The position numbers were made by a program, and so were the translations under genes. Below the pieces are notes generated by a model. That model did not search any database. It saw nothing but the letters and a program-made list of their open reading frames with translations, and was not told the DNA's origin. Below, piece by piece: positions 45,519 to 54,369 of a stretch of 64,000 nt of DNA. Source of the DNA: Merdiplasma sp964643295 (GTDB taxonomy: Bacteria > Bacillota > Clostridia > Lachnospirales > Lachnospiraceae); the NCBI GenBank assembly GCA_964643295.1, contig CAZXSN010000003.1, positions 37,044 through 101,043 on the forward strand, written 5' to 3'. The stretch's first letter is position 1. The number at the start of each line of letters is the position of its first letter.

Positions 45519-46097
45519 TTACTTCGCGGCCGCCTTGGCAGCTTTTTTGCCCTCCTGTTTTTTAAGGACCCCGTTTACCATGCTGGTTACCGGAGAAAAG
45601 TACAGGCAGCAGCAAAGCACACAGTATACCGGCGTCATAGAGGCAAACTGGGCGACTCTGGTCGGGAAGATGCTTAGGAAGTGGTAGCCGTTAAAGAGCA
45701 CCAGACCGGCCAGGGTAAAGCCTAAGGTGGACAAAAGCGCCGAGAGGACGATTCCTGCACAAAGCACCGCGATCTTGCGGGACTTTGTGGTGCCCATGTA
45801 GGGCTTTAACAACGCCGGGATCACGCCCCAGACCATCGCCCCCACGGTGATGAGCGGGTTGATCGCGAAGCCCTGCAGCAGGGTGCCCAGCACATCGGCG
45901 GTCAGGCCGCACAGCGCCCCCGCGGCCGGTCCAAACCAGAGTCCGGCCATGATCGTGCACACGCTCCCCAGCGTGAAGCGGGCGAACCCCAGATAGATCG
46001 CGAAGAAGCGGGAAAGCAGGATGGTCATGGCCACCAGAACACCCAGCATGGCCAGGGTATAGGTGCCCCATGACGTTTTGTACGTATTTTTACGCAT
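45519..46097 (-). CDS. folT: folate ECF transporter S component
   Basis: A 192-residue membrane protein with about six hydrophobic helices (LAMLGVLVAMTILLSRFFA first). The S-component face is visible in FARFTLGSVCTIMAGLWFGP and ALCGLTADVLGTLL. It binds folate outside and delivers it through the shared EcfA-EcfA'-EcfT module, not encoded here. The Lys/Ala-rich C-terminus is cytoplasmic. The THF riboswitch upstream fixes the substrate well. TGGAGGTG precedes the ATG. Confidence 0.92.
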   Translation of the reverse strand: MRKNTYKTSWGTYTLAMLGVLVAMTILLSRFFAIYLGFARFTLGSVCTIMAGLWFGPAAGALCGLTADVLGTLLQGFAINPLITVGAMVWGVIPALLKPYMGTTKSRKIAVLCAGIVLSALLSTLGFTLAGLVLFNGYHFLSIFPTRVAQFASMTPVYCVLCCCLYFSPVTSMVNGVLKKQEGKKAAKAAAK

Positions 46098-46109
46098 AAC
46101 AAAACACCT

Positions 46110-46182
46110 CCATAATGTGAATGTGAATAGTTACCATAAATAATAATCCCTCCACATTATGAGATGTTTGCAGGTCTCATAT
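46110..46182 (-). promoter_or_regulatory. putative expression platform of the folT riboswitch
   Basis: Between the aptamer and folT, ATGAGA pairs with TCTCAT. The overlapping CATAATGTG can instead pair with CACATTATG, whose 3' end abuts the GGAGG ribosome binding site. The two hairpins share the CAT triplet and exclude each other, which suits translational control. Confidence 0.5.
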
Positions 46183-46292
46183 ATGTAGCAACGGGTGCGG
46201 GAAATGTATCGCAAACCGCAAGGAAATTCCCGGGTTCTTCGGTTCAGGGCGACTCCCCAGCCGCTGACAACTTAACGCACAAATCCCTACTT
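46183..46292 (-). ncRNA. THF (tetrahydrofolate) riboswitch
   Basis: On the minus strand the leader contains GTAGGG, GTGCGTTAAGTTG, CTGGGGAGTCGCC, CCGAAGAA and GCACCCGTTGCTAC in the order of the THF aptamer. The outer GTAG/CTAC arms close P1. It binds reduced folates and represses downstream genes when folate is plentiful. The position directly before folT agrees with the class. Confidence 0.82.
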
Positions 46293-46314
46293 CGCTATTA
46301 TTTACTTAATCAAA

Positions 46315-46342
46315 ATTATAACACAGTTTTCCTGTATTGCAA
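46315..46342 (-). promoter_or_regulatory. promoter of the folT transcript
   Basis: TTGCAA (46337-46342) and TATAAT (46315-46320), 16 bp apart on the minus strand. Transcription would begin a few bases before the aptamer. The rest up to 46596 holds no gene that I can support. Confidence 0.75.
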
Positions 46343-46596
46343 GGGGAACTTTCGAAACTTAAAAGCCAATAAAATATTCGATATATTTGTTTTCAAGGTC
46401 TCTCTTCGTGCCGTCTCTTCCCCTCCATCTCCCCGGAGGGGCAGCGGACATTTTCATCAGCGGTTCCTAAGTTTCCCAACTGAATCAGTGTCCTGTCAAT
46501 AGAAAAGATCTTCTTCTCTCCGGCAACTGTCAGCCGTCAGCGTTTTTTGGTCGGCGCGGGGGCTTTTCCATTTCTTCGCCCGCGCGTTCGTGCTTT

Positions 46597-47535
46597 TTAT
46601 GTCGCATCGTTCTTCGAGCCTTTCGGGCGCCCTCCGGGACTTTTCGCAGGAGAGATTCCCTGTTTTTCCATCAGCGCTTCCTTCTCCAGCGTCTTCTTAT
46701 TTTTGGATCCCTTTGGCCGTCCGGGACCCCGGTGAGGGCTTTCTAAAGTCCCGTCACTGTCAGGCCGCGGGTAAAGTTTCTTCTTTTGCTTCCCCTCCCT
46801 TTCAATCTCCTCGTTCGAAAGCGACGATTTCCTGGAAAATACCGCCGCCTTTGTAAGGAACTCCTTTTTCTTCACCTGCCGTTTATCGAAGATGGGTTCC
46901 AGCTTTGCGCCTTCACGGATCACCAGAGCGGGGATGAGAAGAAAAAACGCCTGAAAACCGAATTCTTCCTGATGATTTTCCTGCCGGGAATGATTTTTTT
47001 CGGGAAGCACGTCGGCCTTCGAAGCGCGAAGCTCCCAAAAAAGGTCAGCGGGAGTCTGTACATAAGCTGAGGAAAACGGTACTTGCCGCAGGAAGTACTT
47101 CTTTTTGGACTCTGTTTCCAGTTCCAGAAACTCATTCCCGTAAAGGTCTCCGGCGATACTTTCCGGGAGTTCCACGTAAGTCTCCTCCAGAAGATCCAGG
47201 CGGTTTTGGATCAGGTCAGTGAAAAAGGCTTCCACGAACTTAAGCAGCTGAAACCCATAGAATACTTCCTCGTCAGATAGCATCGCCAAGTAAAAGCTGC
47301 CGCCGTCTGTCTGATCGAAAGAGTTCTCTTCGCCGGTCTCCCGGCCGCGACCGCTGTCCGTAAATAAAAAGGCGCTGGAATGAGGAAGCAGAAAGGCATA
47401 TTCCCGCGCCTTTGCGCACTCCTCTCCCACGGTCTCCTGAAGATACTTCAGGTGAGCTTTCTTTGCGGCAGGCGTCACCGGATACGAAAGGGTGTTAGAC
47501 ACCCTGAAAGACAGAAGTTTAGGCCAATGGGACAC
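46597..47535 (-). pseudogene. C-terminal remnant of an IS4/IS1634-type transposase-like protein, AT-hook tail
   Basis: A 312-residue open frame starting at a GTG without a clear ribosome binding site. It contains the third catalytic helix of the family, FVEAFFTDLIQNRLDL, where Glu and the following Phe sit as in active enzymes. The C-terminal membrane-like strand region FGFQAFFLLIPALVIREG follows. The N-terminal half with both Asp residues is missing, so it is a truncated copy. The tail carries two GRPKGSKN motifs (GPGRPKGSKNKK and GGRPKGSKNDAT) of AT-hook type, separated by about 30 residues. It lies downstream of the beta-helix gene, on the same strand. Confidence 0.5.
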
Positions 47536-47540
47536 CCAAA

Positions 47541-47582
47541 AGGCCGCTACGATTTTTGAAAGAACCTAAAGGCGGCCTCAGG
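47541..47582 (-). terminator. possible terminator after the beta-helix gene
   Basis: GGCCGC and GCGGCC arms flank about 24 bases and are followed by TTTT on the minus strand. The stem is short relative to the loop. Confidence 0.45.
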
Positions 47583-47590
47583 GAAGGACA

Positions 47591-50545
47591 TCACCGGGCA
47601 TTCCTCATCAGGTACCAGTGAAAGCCCCAGCCGCTTTCATCGCTGTAAAACTGGGCGATCAGCGGTTGGTCGCTTTCCTGCGCGACCACGTTGTCATGGA
47701 TGTTTATGTTCCACTGATCGCTGTCCGGAAAGCGAAACAGGGTAAGTGTACTGCCAAGTAACACGTTGCCGGAGATCTCTATCTGTTTCGCGAAGGGCAG
47801 CCAGGAGTTTCCCAGATCAATCGCTGCAGGGGCTTCCAGATCGGCGTTGTTGCTGCTTTCGCCGGTATACAGGATGATGTTGTCCCGCAGGATTACCTCA
47901 TCAAAGATGTTCTCGCTTTCCGCGGCAATGAGAAACGTACGGATGCCCTGCCCGCAGTTTTCTATCAGGTTGCCCTCCGCCAGATAGGTTCCCAGGCGAT
48001 ACGGCATGGGGGCGTTTTCAAAGGTGCATCCGTTGGCGCTTTGACGGATGTAATTGTTTCTGATCGTGGCGTTGTTTGCCACGTTGTAGATGGAATCCCC
48101 AATCAGCGCATAATCGGTCGTGGGCTCTTCGGATTCAATGTTGTGCAGACGATTGCCGCCCCATTCAATGGCGCAGTTTTGAATCACGGCGTTTTTGCCG
48201 TTTTCCAGGACACTGCAGACCGCGGTATCCAGGTAGTATTTAAAGGACAGGTTGTCCAGCACAAATCCGTCGGCGTGGTTGCCGTCAAAAAGGTTCCCGT
48301 AAGGCTCCGGGAAGGAATCCGTAGGACCGTGAACGGCCATAATCTCGATATCCGTAAAGCACTCCCCGGGGTTGCCCGCGTCGCAGCGAAGATACAGATC
48401 TCCGGGGAAACATTTTGTTCCATAGTCATTACAGAAATCCACAGGATAGGTAAGGCTGTCGATTCCCACACGGCTTAAGTAGGTAAGATCTTCCGTCAGC
48501 TGATCGTTTACCTCCCTGTATTCCCCGGCGCTTGCATAGGTGACAGTCTGGGAAGGATCTGCCGGCCCATAAACTCCGTTTACAGGATCCAGGGCGATCT
48601 CATTTAACGCCAGCCAGCCGTTTGGGGTAGGCCACTCCAGAATCCGCTTCGCGTATGCGCTGTCATCGAAGACGATTCCTCCCACATCCCCTACCTGCCG
48701 ATAATATTTCCAGATCCTCTCTCCCTGTTCTCCCTCATGCCACAATTCCCAGCATTCCGGGCGGGCGGAATTCTCATCCGACAGGGTAATCACTGGCTTG
48801 GGGCCTTCCCCGTAAGCGGAGTAGGTGACGTTTTCCGACAGAGTCAGATACCCGTTGGAAAGACGATAGGTGCCTCCTCTTTCAAAGAACACCGCGTCTC
48901 CCGGCTGAACGACCCAGTCAGCTTTGGAGGTATCGGCCCAGGCTGTTTCCGGGGATCTTCCGTCATTGTCATTACTGCCGTTCGGAGAGATATAGTAGGC
49001 CGTTCCGGTATAGGTTTCTCCGGGAAGGAAGGCATCCGAGCGCACGATCTTGGTGGGTGAGAGAAGGATGGCTTCTTTTCTGGCAACGGCTTCATCCAGG
49101 TAGGGTTTCAGCGCCTCGGTATCGCTAAGATCGATGAATTCGCTGTCCTTTAGGGTGCTGTGAATCTTTTCAAATTCCTGCGGGGAAGCGGATCCGTTGG
49201 ATACCGGCTCACTGAATTCGCCGAAAAGTTTACCCTCCTCGGAAGGAAGATCACAGAATGACCGAACCTGATAGACATAGGTGCTCTCCGTATCCGCATC
49301 CGTGTGCACAAACCGGGGTTCCTCCACACTCGCTATTTCTTCCGCAGTGCCTCCCAGCCCCTGCGATGCCCAGATTTCATAGCCGGTAACCCCCGGAGTC
49401 TCCTCCCACTCCAATACTGGGTGGTTTTCGGAATCGGAAGTGACGGTAAGCCCCATGACCGTGCCCGGCACCGCTAAACAGGAGACGCCGTTCGGATCGA
49501 AAGGCCCGGACTTCTGCTCTGATTCATCCGTCCGCAGCGCCGCTACTGTATAGGTATACTCTGTGCCGATGTCCAGAGACTGATCTAAAAAGACAGTCTC
49601 CCAGGCCAAGGTGCTGCCGATCTCCTCCCAGTCCGTTTCCGCGGTTTTGCGGTAGACTACGTATCCTTCGGCAGTTTGTGCCATCTCCCAGGTCACTTCT
49701 ATTCCGTTGGGGCTGGCGGGAGACGCTCCTAAAAGTGTTACCGCGGGAAGATCCTCGGAGGCTCTGTAGAGAAGAACCGTTTTCCAGGGATCCGAGCGCA
49801 TTTCCCCGTTTACGGTACGGGTGGTCTGTACCAGCAAAGAGGCGCTGGTGGCATCCGTAAGGTACGTATCGGCAAGCGCACTGCCGTAAAGGGTGATACT
49901 CTTTCCATTCTCAGCGACCGCGTAGCAGTTATCGGGAGCCGGGGTATCCTGGGTAAGCTCCTGCCCCTCGTAGTGATAGGTTCCTACGTACCAGCTGATT
50001 TCCTGATCTCCCGGATCACCGTTGAATCCTAAGAAATATTCTTCCTCTTCGACCGGGAAGAGGAGACTGCCGTTTCCGTCAAGATGTCTGTCCGCCGCGT
50101 CAAAGTCAAAGAGTCGGAAATGGATGGTCATCCAGGCCAGTCCCTCTCCGCTGGTACTGGCATTGACCACGAAATAGGCTTCCCCGGTGGGATACAAAAG
50201 CATTTCTTCCAGTGCCTGGTTGAGAAGCGTCAGAGATTTGGTATCCTCGGAGATTGTGTAGCAGGTATCCGGAAACGCCTCATCAAGGCATAAGTTTTCT
50301 CCCTCAAAATGGTAAGTGCCGACGAACCAGTCCACCTTTACATCGCCGGGATCCTTGTTGAAAGGAAAGGTCAGATCCGGAAATGAGGAATACCAGTTGA
50401 CGTTGCCTTCCTCGTCGAACTCCATGCCGGTATAATCAAAATCCAGGATGGGTTCTTCTGCCTGCCCCGAAAGAACCTTTCCTCCCGCAAGCAGGAAAAA
50501 CAGCGCCAGCGCGGCAAATATATGGCAGATTTTCTTTGGTTTCAT
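47591..50545 (-). CDS. secreted multidomain protein with fibronectin-like and right-handed beta-helix domains
   Basis: A 984-residue protein with a signal peptide (MKPKKICHIFAALALFFLLA). Residues about 35-270 hold two related beta modules (VDWFVGTYHFEGENL and ISWYVGTYHYEGQEL). Residues about 275-460 are two fibronectin III-like domains (VTWEMAQTAEGYVVYRK, LEWEETPGVTGYEIWAS). After a helical linker, the C-terminal 450 residues start with GTAYYISPNGSNDNDGRSPE. They continue as a parallel beta-helix with repeating VIQNCAIEWGGN, ATIRNNYIRQSANG and AEGNLIENCGQG turns. Such folds are often polysaccharide lyases or surface carbohydrate binders; no catalytic set is evident to me. AGGAGGAGCTGAGTA precedes the ATG. 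No wall anchor was found. Confidence 0.8.
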   Translation of the reverse strand: MKPKKICHIFAALALFFLLAGGKVLSGQAEEPILDFDYTGMEFDEEGNVNWYSSFPDLTFPFNKDPGDVKVDWFVGTYHFEGENLCLDEAFPDTCYTISEDTKSLTLLNQALEEMLLYPTGEAYFVVNASTSGEGLAWMTIHFRLFDFDAADRHLDGNGSLLFPVEEEEYFLGFNGDPGDQEISWYVGTYHYEGQELTQDTPAPDNCYAVAENGKSITLYGSALADTYLTDATSASLLVQTTRTVNGEMRSDPWKTVLLYRASEDLPAVTLLGASPASPNGIEVTWEMAQTAEGYVVYRKTAETDWEEIGSTLAWETVFLDQSLDIGTEYTYTVAALRTDESEQKSGPFDPNGVSCLAVPGTVMGLTVTSDSENHPVLEWEETPGVTGYEIWASQGLGGTAEEIASVEEPRFVHTDADTESTYVYQVRSFCDLPSEEGKLFGEFSEPVSNGSASPQEFEKIHSTLKDSEFIDLSDTEALKPYLDEAVARKEAILLSPTKIVRSDAFLPGETYTGTAYYISPNGSNDNDGRSPETAWADTSKADWVVQPGDAVFFERGGTYRLSNGYLTLSENVTYSAYGEGPKPVITLSDENSARPECWELWHEGEQGERIWKYYRQVGDVGGIVFDDSAYAKRILEWPTPNGWLALNEIALDPVNGVYGPADPSQTVTYASAGEYREVNDQLTEDLTYLSRVGIDSLTYPVDFCNDYGTKCFPGDLYLRCDAGNPGECFTDIEIMAVHGPTDSFPEPYGNLFDGNHADGFVLDNLSFKYYLDTAVCSVLENGKNAVIQNCAIEWGGNRLHNIESEEPTTDYALIGDSIYNVANNATIRNNYIRQSANGCTFENAPMPYRLGTYLAEGNLIENCGQGIRTFLIAAESENIFDEVILRDNIILYTGESSNNADLEAPAAIDLGNSWLPFAKQIEISGNVLLGSTLTLFRFPDSDQWNINIHDNVVAQESDQPLIAQFYSDESGWGFHWYLMRNAR

Positions 50546-50711
50546 TACTCAGCTCCTCCTGACTTTATCCGCAAGATTATGATCTGATTTCCATTTTTTC
50601 TCTTTTTCGGTGCTTTTTTTGTGCCTGTCTGCTTCTTAGGGTTCCCGAGCCGTTTCACCTGAGGGCCAACCTTCAGGCACTGACACGGAAAAACCTGTGT
50701 GAAAGGAAAGC

Positions 50712-51935
50712 TTACTCTTCCGGCTGAACCGAGAATACACTCACAGGAGAAAGTTTCTTTTCCGTTGTTCCATCTCCCAGCTGGCCGTATTCGTTGTCTC
50801 CCCAGAGCCAGACGGTTCCATCTTCTGTAAGCGCGGCAGAGTGATCCGCTCCCAGGCTGACCTGTGTGACACCGTCCATGATCTGGATGGGGTAAAGTTC
50901 TCCATACTCTGTCCCGTCCCCCAGCTGCCCGTACCAGTTATTGCCCCATGTCCAGAGGCTGCCGTCATTTTTGACCGCCGCGCTGTGGATCCTTCCCAGG
51001 CTGACTTTCTTTACGTCATCGAGCACCTGCACAGGAGCAAATTTTGACAGGCCGCCTCCATCATTGTCTCCTAACTGGCCCTCCATGTCGTTGCCCCACA
51101 GCCAGAGAGTGCCGTCCGTTTTGATGGCCGCGCTGTGATTTCTTCCCAGACTGACGGATGCCACGTCCTCCAGCACCATCACCGGGGTGATCTGATCCTC
51201 CTTGTTCTCTTCGTCTCCATTTCCCAGTTCGCCGCTTCGATTGTTGCCCCACAGCCAGAGAGTGCCGTCCGTTTTGATGGCCGCGCTGTGGACATCCCCC
51301 AGGCTGACCTGCGCGACATCCTCCAGGATTTTCACAGGAGTGAGGCTGTTTACTTTGGTACCGTCCCCCAGCATACCGCTGCCGTTAAATCCCCAGAGCC
51401 ACAGTCCGCCATCCTCTGTGACCACGGCGCTGTGCTGGCTTCCTAAACTTACCTCAACTACCCCGTCCATCACTTTGACCGGGGAGAGCTGATTTTCCGT
51501 CGTGCCGTCTCCCAGCACACCGTTTCCGTTAAATCCCCACGTCCAAAGACTGCCATCCTCCAGAATCGCGGCGCTGCTTCCGTGTCCTAAAGACACTTTT
51601 CTCACACCATCCATCACTTTGACCGGGGAGAGCTTTTCCTTTGTAGTCCCATCCCCCAACTGGCCATACGCGTTGCTGCCCCACATCCAGAGACTTCCGT
51701 CTTCCTTGACCACCGCGCTGTGGCCGTTGCCCAGGATGATCTGAGGCTGTGTACCTTCATCGGAGGTTTCCTCTGCTGCCTGCACGACCACCGTAGTCTG
51801 TTCATCTGTATCCGAATCTTCTCTTATCTGTACCTGTATCGGTTCCGACGCAAAAGCCGATACGGAAACCCAAAGCAGACACAGGAAAACTGACATAGCC
51901 AATCTTACATGCTTATAGTGTTTCATGTGTTTCAT
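50712..51935 (-). CDS. secreted RCC1-repeat beta-propeller protein
   Basis: A 407-residue protein with a signal peptide (MKHMKHYKHVRLAMSVFLCL, cleavage after AFASEP region). About 45 acidic and Gln/Thr-rich residues follow, then seven RCC1-type repeats of about 50 residues. Each has HSAAI/V, DGSLWxWG, YGQLGDGT and P-V-x-V-x-D-V-x-x-V-S-L-G. Seven repeats predict one closed seven-bladed propeller. There is no sorting motif. Bacterial RCC1-repeat proteins are usually extracellular binding modules. GGGGGAACAGT precedes the ATG. A promoter with a palindrome in its spacer lies upstream. It is adjacent to the secreted beta-helix gene, same strand. Confidence 0.85.
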   Translation of the reverse strand: MKHMKHYKHVRLAMSVFLCLLWVSVSAFASEPIQVQIREDSDTDEQTTVVVQAAEETSDEGTQPQIILGNGHSAVVKEDGSLWMWGSNAYGQLGDGTTKEKLSPVKVMDGVRKVSLGHGSSAAILEDGSLWTWGFNGNGVLGDGTTENQLSPVKVMDGVVEVSLGSQHSAVVTEDGGLWLWGFNGSGMLGDGTKVNSLTPVKILEDVAQVSLGDVHSAAIKTDGTLWLWGNNRSGELGNGDEENKEDQITPVMVLEDVASVSLGRNHSAAIKTDGTLWLWGNDMEGQLGDNDGGGLSKFAPVQVLDDVKKVSLGRIHSAAVKNDGSLWTWGNNWYGQLGDGTEYGELYPIQIMDGVTQVSLGADHSAALTEDGTVWLWGDNEYGQLGDGTTEKKLSPVSVFSVQPEE

Positions 51936-52080
51936 ACTGTTCCCCCACTTGCATCATACGAATACTTCCTCTTCTCTCTCCCAGGAGTTTCTCTCCCCGC
52001 CTTTTTCCTCTCCCCTTTCGCTGCGAAGCTTAAAGGGGTGTGAAAGGTTCCGGCCTTTCCGGGAGGCTGCCTCCTTAAGT

Positions 52081-52109
52081 ATTGTACCCACGCGTGGGGC
52101 GTTTGGCAA
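52081..52109 (-). promoter_or_regulatory. promoter of the RCC1 gene with a palindrome in the spacer
   Basis: On the minus strand TTGCCA (52104-52109) and TACAAT (52081-52086) are 17 bp apart. The perfect palindrome CCCACGCGTGGG (52087-52098) fills most of the spacer next to the -10. A dimeric repressor bound there would block polymerase. Confidence 0.65.
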
Positions 52110-52124
52110 TGGCTTTTTGTGAGG

Positions 52125-52193
52125 AAACTTCTCCTTTACAAACCCTGCCGCAGGGATTACCATAGTCCATGAAGGATTGGGAAAACACAACGT
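52125..52193 (+). repeat. direct repeat, copy 1 (solo leader of gene D)
   Basis: About 65 bases match 54276-54340 with few differences, including CCTTTACAAACCCTGCCGCA and ATTACCATAG then CATGAAGGAT. Similarity resumes weakly at 52200-52225 with the gene D start region (GATGA, GGA, ACG, then AAACTT). This makes copy 1 look like a truncated 5' end of that element. The rest of 51936-52349 holds two promoters and no gene. Confidence 0.75.
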
Positions 52194-52275
52194 TTCTTTC
52201 GATGAGAGGAAACGCTGAAACTTCATGAAGCCTTTAAACTTAAGCATTTTCCCCTTGGCATTCGCGGTAAATCAT

Positions 52276-52304
52276 TTGAATACATAACGAGCATCGGTTA
52301 TAAT
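52276..52304 (+). promoter_or_regulatory. promoter of the Schlafen-type ATPase gene
   Basis: TTGAAT (52276-52281) and TATAAT (52299-52304) with 17 bp between them, 45 bp before the start codon. Confidence 0.8.
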
Positions 52305-52349
52305 ACTAGCAGTCGGGATCGTTGAAGAGCCGCGGACTGGAGGAATTCT

Positions 52350-54229
52350 ATGTTCGATCTGAACAGGTTTGATGAATACAGAGAGGATAACCGCCGTGAG
52401 GTCAAAAAGGCGAGCGAAAATATCCCCGTGTCGCTCTGGGATACCTACTCGTCCTTCGCGAATTCTTATGGCGGAGTGATCATACTCGGCGTAAAAGAGC
52501 GCCCGGACGGGTCATGGTACACGACCGGACTGAAGAACCCGGCAAAGCTGCTAAGACAGTTCTGGGACACGATGAACAATAAGACCAAGGTCAGCCTCAA
52601 TCTGCTGACAGAAAAAGATGTGGAGATATTTGAAAAAGATAACGACACCATCATGGCCATCCATGTCCCCATGGCAAAAAGAGAGCAGCGACCTGTTTAC
52701 ATCAACGATGATCTGATGGGAGGAACATTTCGCCGCAACGGTGAAGGAGACTATCACTGCACACCCGCTCAGATCAAGGCGATGCTGCGCGACCAGACCG
52801 TGGACACAGCGGATATGGCAGTGCTGGATGATTTCCCATTGGAAGAATTAAATCACGAAACCATTCAGGGCTACCGGAACAGACATCGGACGCTGCGGGA
52901 AGGACATCCCTTTGAGGGCTTAGACGACGCGGAGTACCTGCGTTTCATCGGCGCGGCGGCAATGTCGAGAAAAGACGGAAAACTGCATCCGACGGCGGGC
53001 GGCATGCTGATGTTCGGCGATGAATACAACATCGTCCGGCATTTCCCGGAGTACTTTCTGGATTATCAGGAAACGCTTGATCCTGTCATTCGCTGGACGG
53101 ATCGCCTTCAGTCCAGTTCGGGAGAATGGTCCGGGAACGTGTGCGATTTCTATTTCCGGGTGTACTTAAAGATCATCAAGGATGTCAAAGTCCCTTTTAA
53201 AATGGTAGGCGGAGACCGGATTGACGATACACCGGTTCACAAAGCTCTGCGCGAGGCGCTGGTGAACTGTCTGGTCAATGCGGATTTCTTTGGTACCCGA
53301 GGTGTGGTGATCCGCAAGAAGGAAGACAACCTGATTTTTGAAAATCCGGGGTATATCCGAACGGGAAAAGATCAGATGCGCCGGGGAGGCGTTTCCGATC
53401 CGCGCAACAAAGCGCTGAGGAAAATGTTCAACCTGATCAATATTGGTGAGCGTGCTGGCAGCGGCGTACCGAATATTTTTAAGGTTTGGCAGGACTACGG
53501 TTGGGAGGAACCGGTCATTACGGAGCAATTCAACCTTGACCGGACGATTCTGGAACTTTGTTTTCAGAAAAAAGTGCCGGAAAAAGACNNNNNNNNNNNN
53601 NNNNNNNNNNNNNNNNNNNNNNNNNNNNNNNNNNNNNNNNNNNNNNNNNNNNNNNNNNNNNNNNNNNNNNNNNNNNNNNNNNNNNNNNCCTTGACCGGAC
53701 GATTCTGGAACTTTGTTTTCAGAAAAAAGTGCCGGAAAAAGACACCGGTGGAAAAGTGCCAGAAAAAGACACCGTAGAAAAAGTGCCAGAAAAAGACACC
53801 GGGAGAAAAGTGCCAGAAAAAGGCGCTGGTGAAAAAGTGCCGGAAAAAGACACTGGTGAAAAAGTGCCGGAAAAAGACACCGGGAGAAAAGTGCCAGAAA
53901 AAGGCGCTGGTGAAAAAGTGCCGGAAAAAGACACTGGTGGAAAAGTGCCAGAAAAAGATGCCGGTAAAAAAGTGCCGGAAAAGGAAGCCGGTAAAAAAGT
54001 GCCGGAAAAAGACACCGAAAAGAAAGTCAGGCAAAAGACACAGGAGCACCGCAGGCTCATTTTGTCTTCCATGAAGCCGGACATCTGGTATAAGGCGGCA
54101 GATTTTATGGATGTAGTGCCTGTGAAAGAAAGACGAATAAAAGTGATTCTTTGTGAACTTGTGAATCAGGGTGATCTGGAGGCCAAAGGTTCTACAAAGG
54201 GAAAAAGGTACCGTCTGGTTTCCAGATGA
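52350..54229 (+). CDS. Schlafen/AlbA-type ATP-binding protein with nonapeptide-repeat linker (spans assembly gap)
   Basis: GGAGGAATTCT precedes the ATG. Residues 1-150 are an AlbA_2 (Schlafen-type) domain: DNRREVKKASENIPVSLWDT, FANSYGGVIILGVKE and GGTFRRNGEGDYHCTPAQI. Residues 160-400 are the linked GHKL-like ATPase region, with HKALREALVNCLVNADFFGT, IFENPGYIRTGKDQM and NIGERAGSGVPNIFKVWQ. After LDRTILELCFQK come 11 copies of a 9-residue unit KVPEKDTGx, then a C-terminal winged-helix-like domain (IWYKAADFMDVVPVKERRIK). Literal translation through the 100 N breaks the frame. Joining the identical 55-base ends (removing 155 nt) gives exactly 575 codons, a 574-residue protein. Proteins of this type are often transcriptional regulators or defence-associated; the role here is unknown. 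Confidence 0.8.
53589..53688. other. scaffold gap, 100 N, flanked by identical 55-mers
   Basis: Exactly 100 N. Bases 53534-53588 and 53689-53743 are identical (55 bases), which is what a graph assembler leaves when two contigs share an overlap at a repeat. The gap probably has no extra sequence, or holds additional copies of the 27-bp repeat that follows. Confidence 0.9.
53726..54030 (+). repeat. 27-bp in-frame tandem repeat (KVPEKDTGx x11)
   Basis: Eleven units of 27 bases starting AAAGTGCCGGAAAAAGAC or close variants, each coding nine residues. A twelfth is partial (KVRQKTQEH). Variation is confined mostly to the last three codons of each unit (DTGG, DTVE, DTGR, GAGE, DAGK, EAGK). A KVPEKDTGR-KVPEKGAGE pair recurs, suggesting expansion by duplication of two units. 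Confidence 0.88.
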
Positions 54230-54275
54230 AAAATGTTCCCTCCCCTGCCTTCTGGCACGATTCTTTGGCTGCGCG

Positions 54276-54340
54276 AACTTTTCCTTTACAAACCCTGCCG
54301 CAGGGATTACCATAGTGCATGAAGGATAAGGGAAAACAAG
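54276..54340 (+). repeat. direct repeat, copy 2 (leader of gene D)
   Basis: The intact copy of the leader repeat; see 52125-52193. It contains CCCTG-CCG-CAGGG, a small hairpin, and ends about 30 bp before the gene D start codon. Confidence 0.75.
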
Positions 54341-54369
54341 ACTGCCCCGTCCGATGATAAGGAGAACGT

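Noticed and set aside
53589..53688. CRISPR-like spacing of repeats near the gap
   Set aside because: Repeats are contiguous 27-bp coding units with no spacers and no cas genes in the window.
53564..54313. 249-residue minus-strand frame across the gap and 27-bp repeats
   Set aside because: A repeat-driven shadow (FFRHFF-type periodicity) of the nonapeptide linker, crossing the N run.
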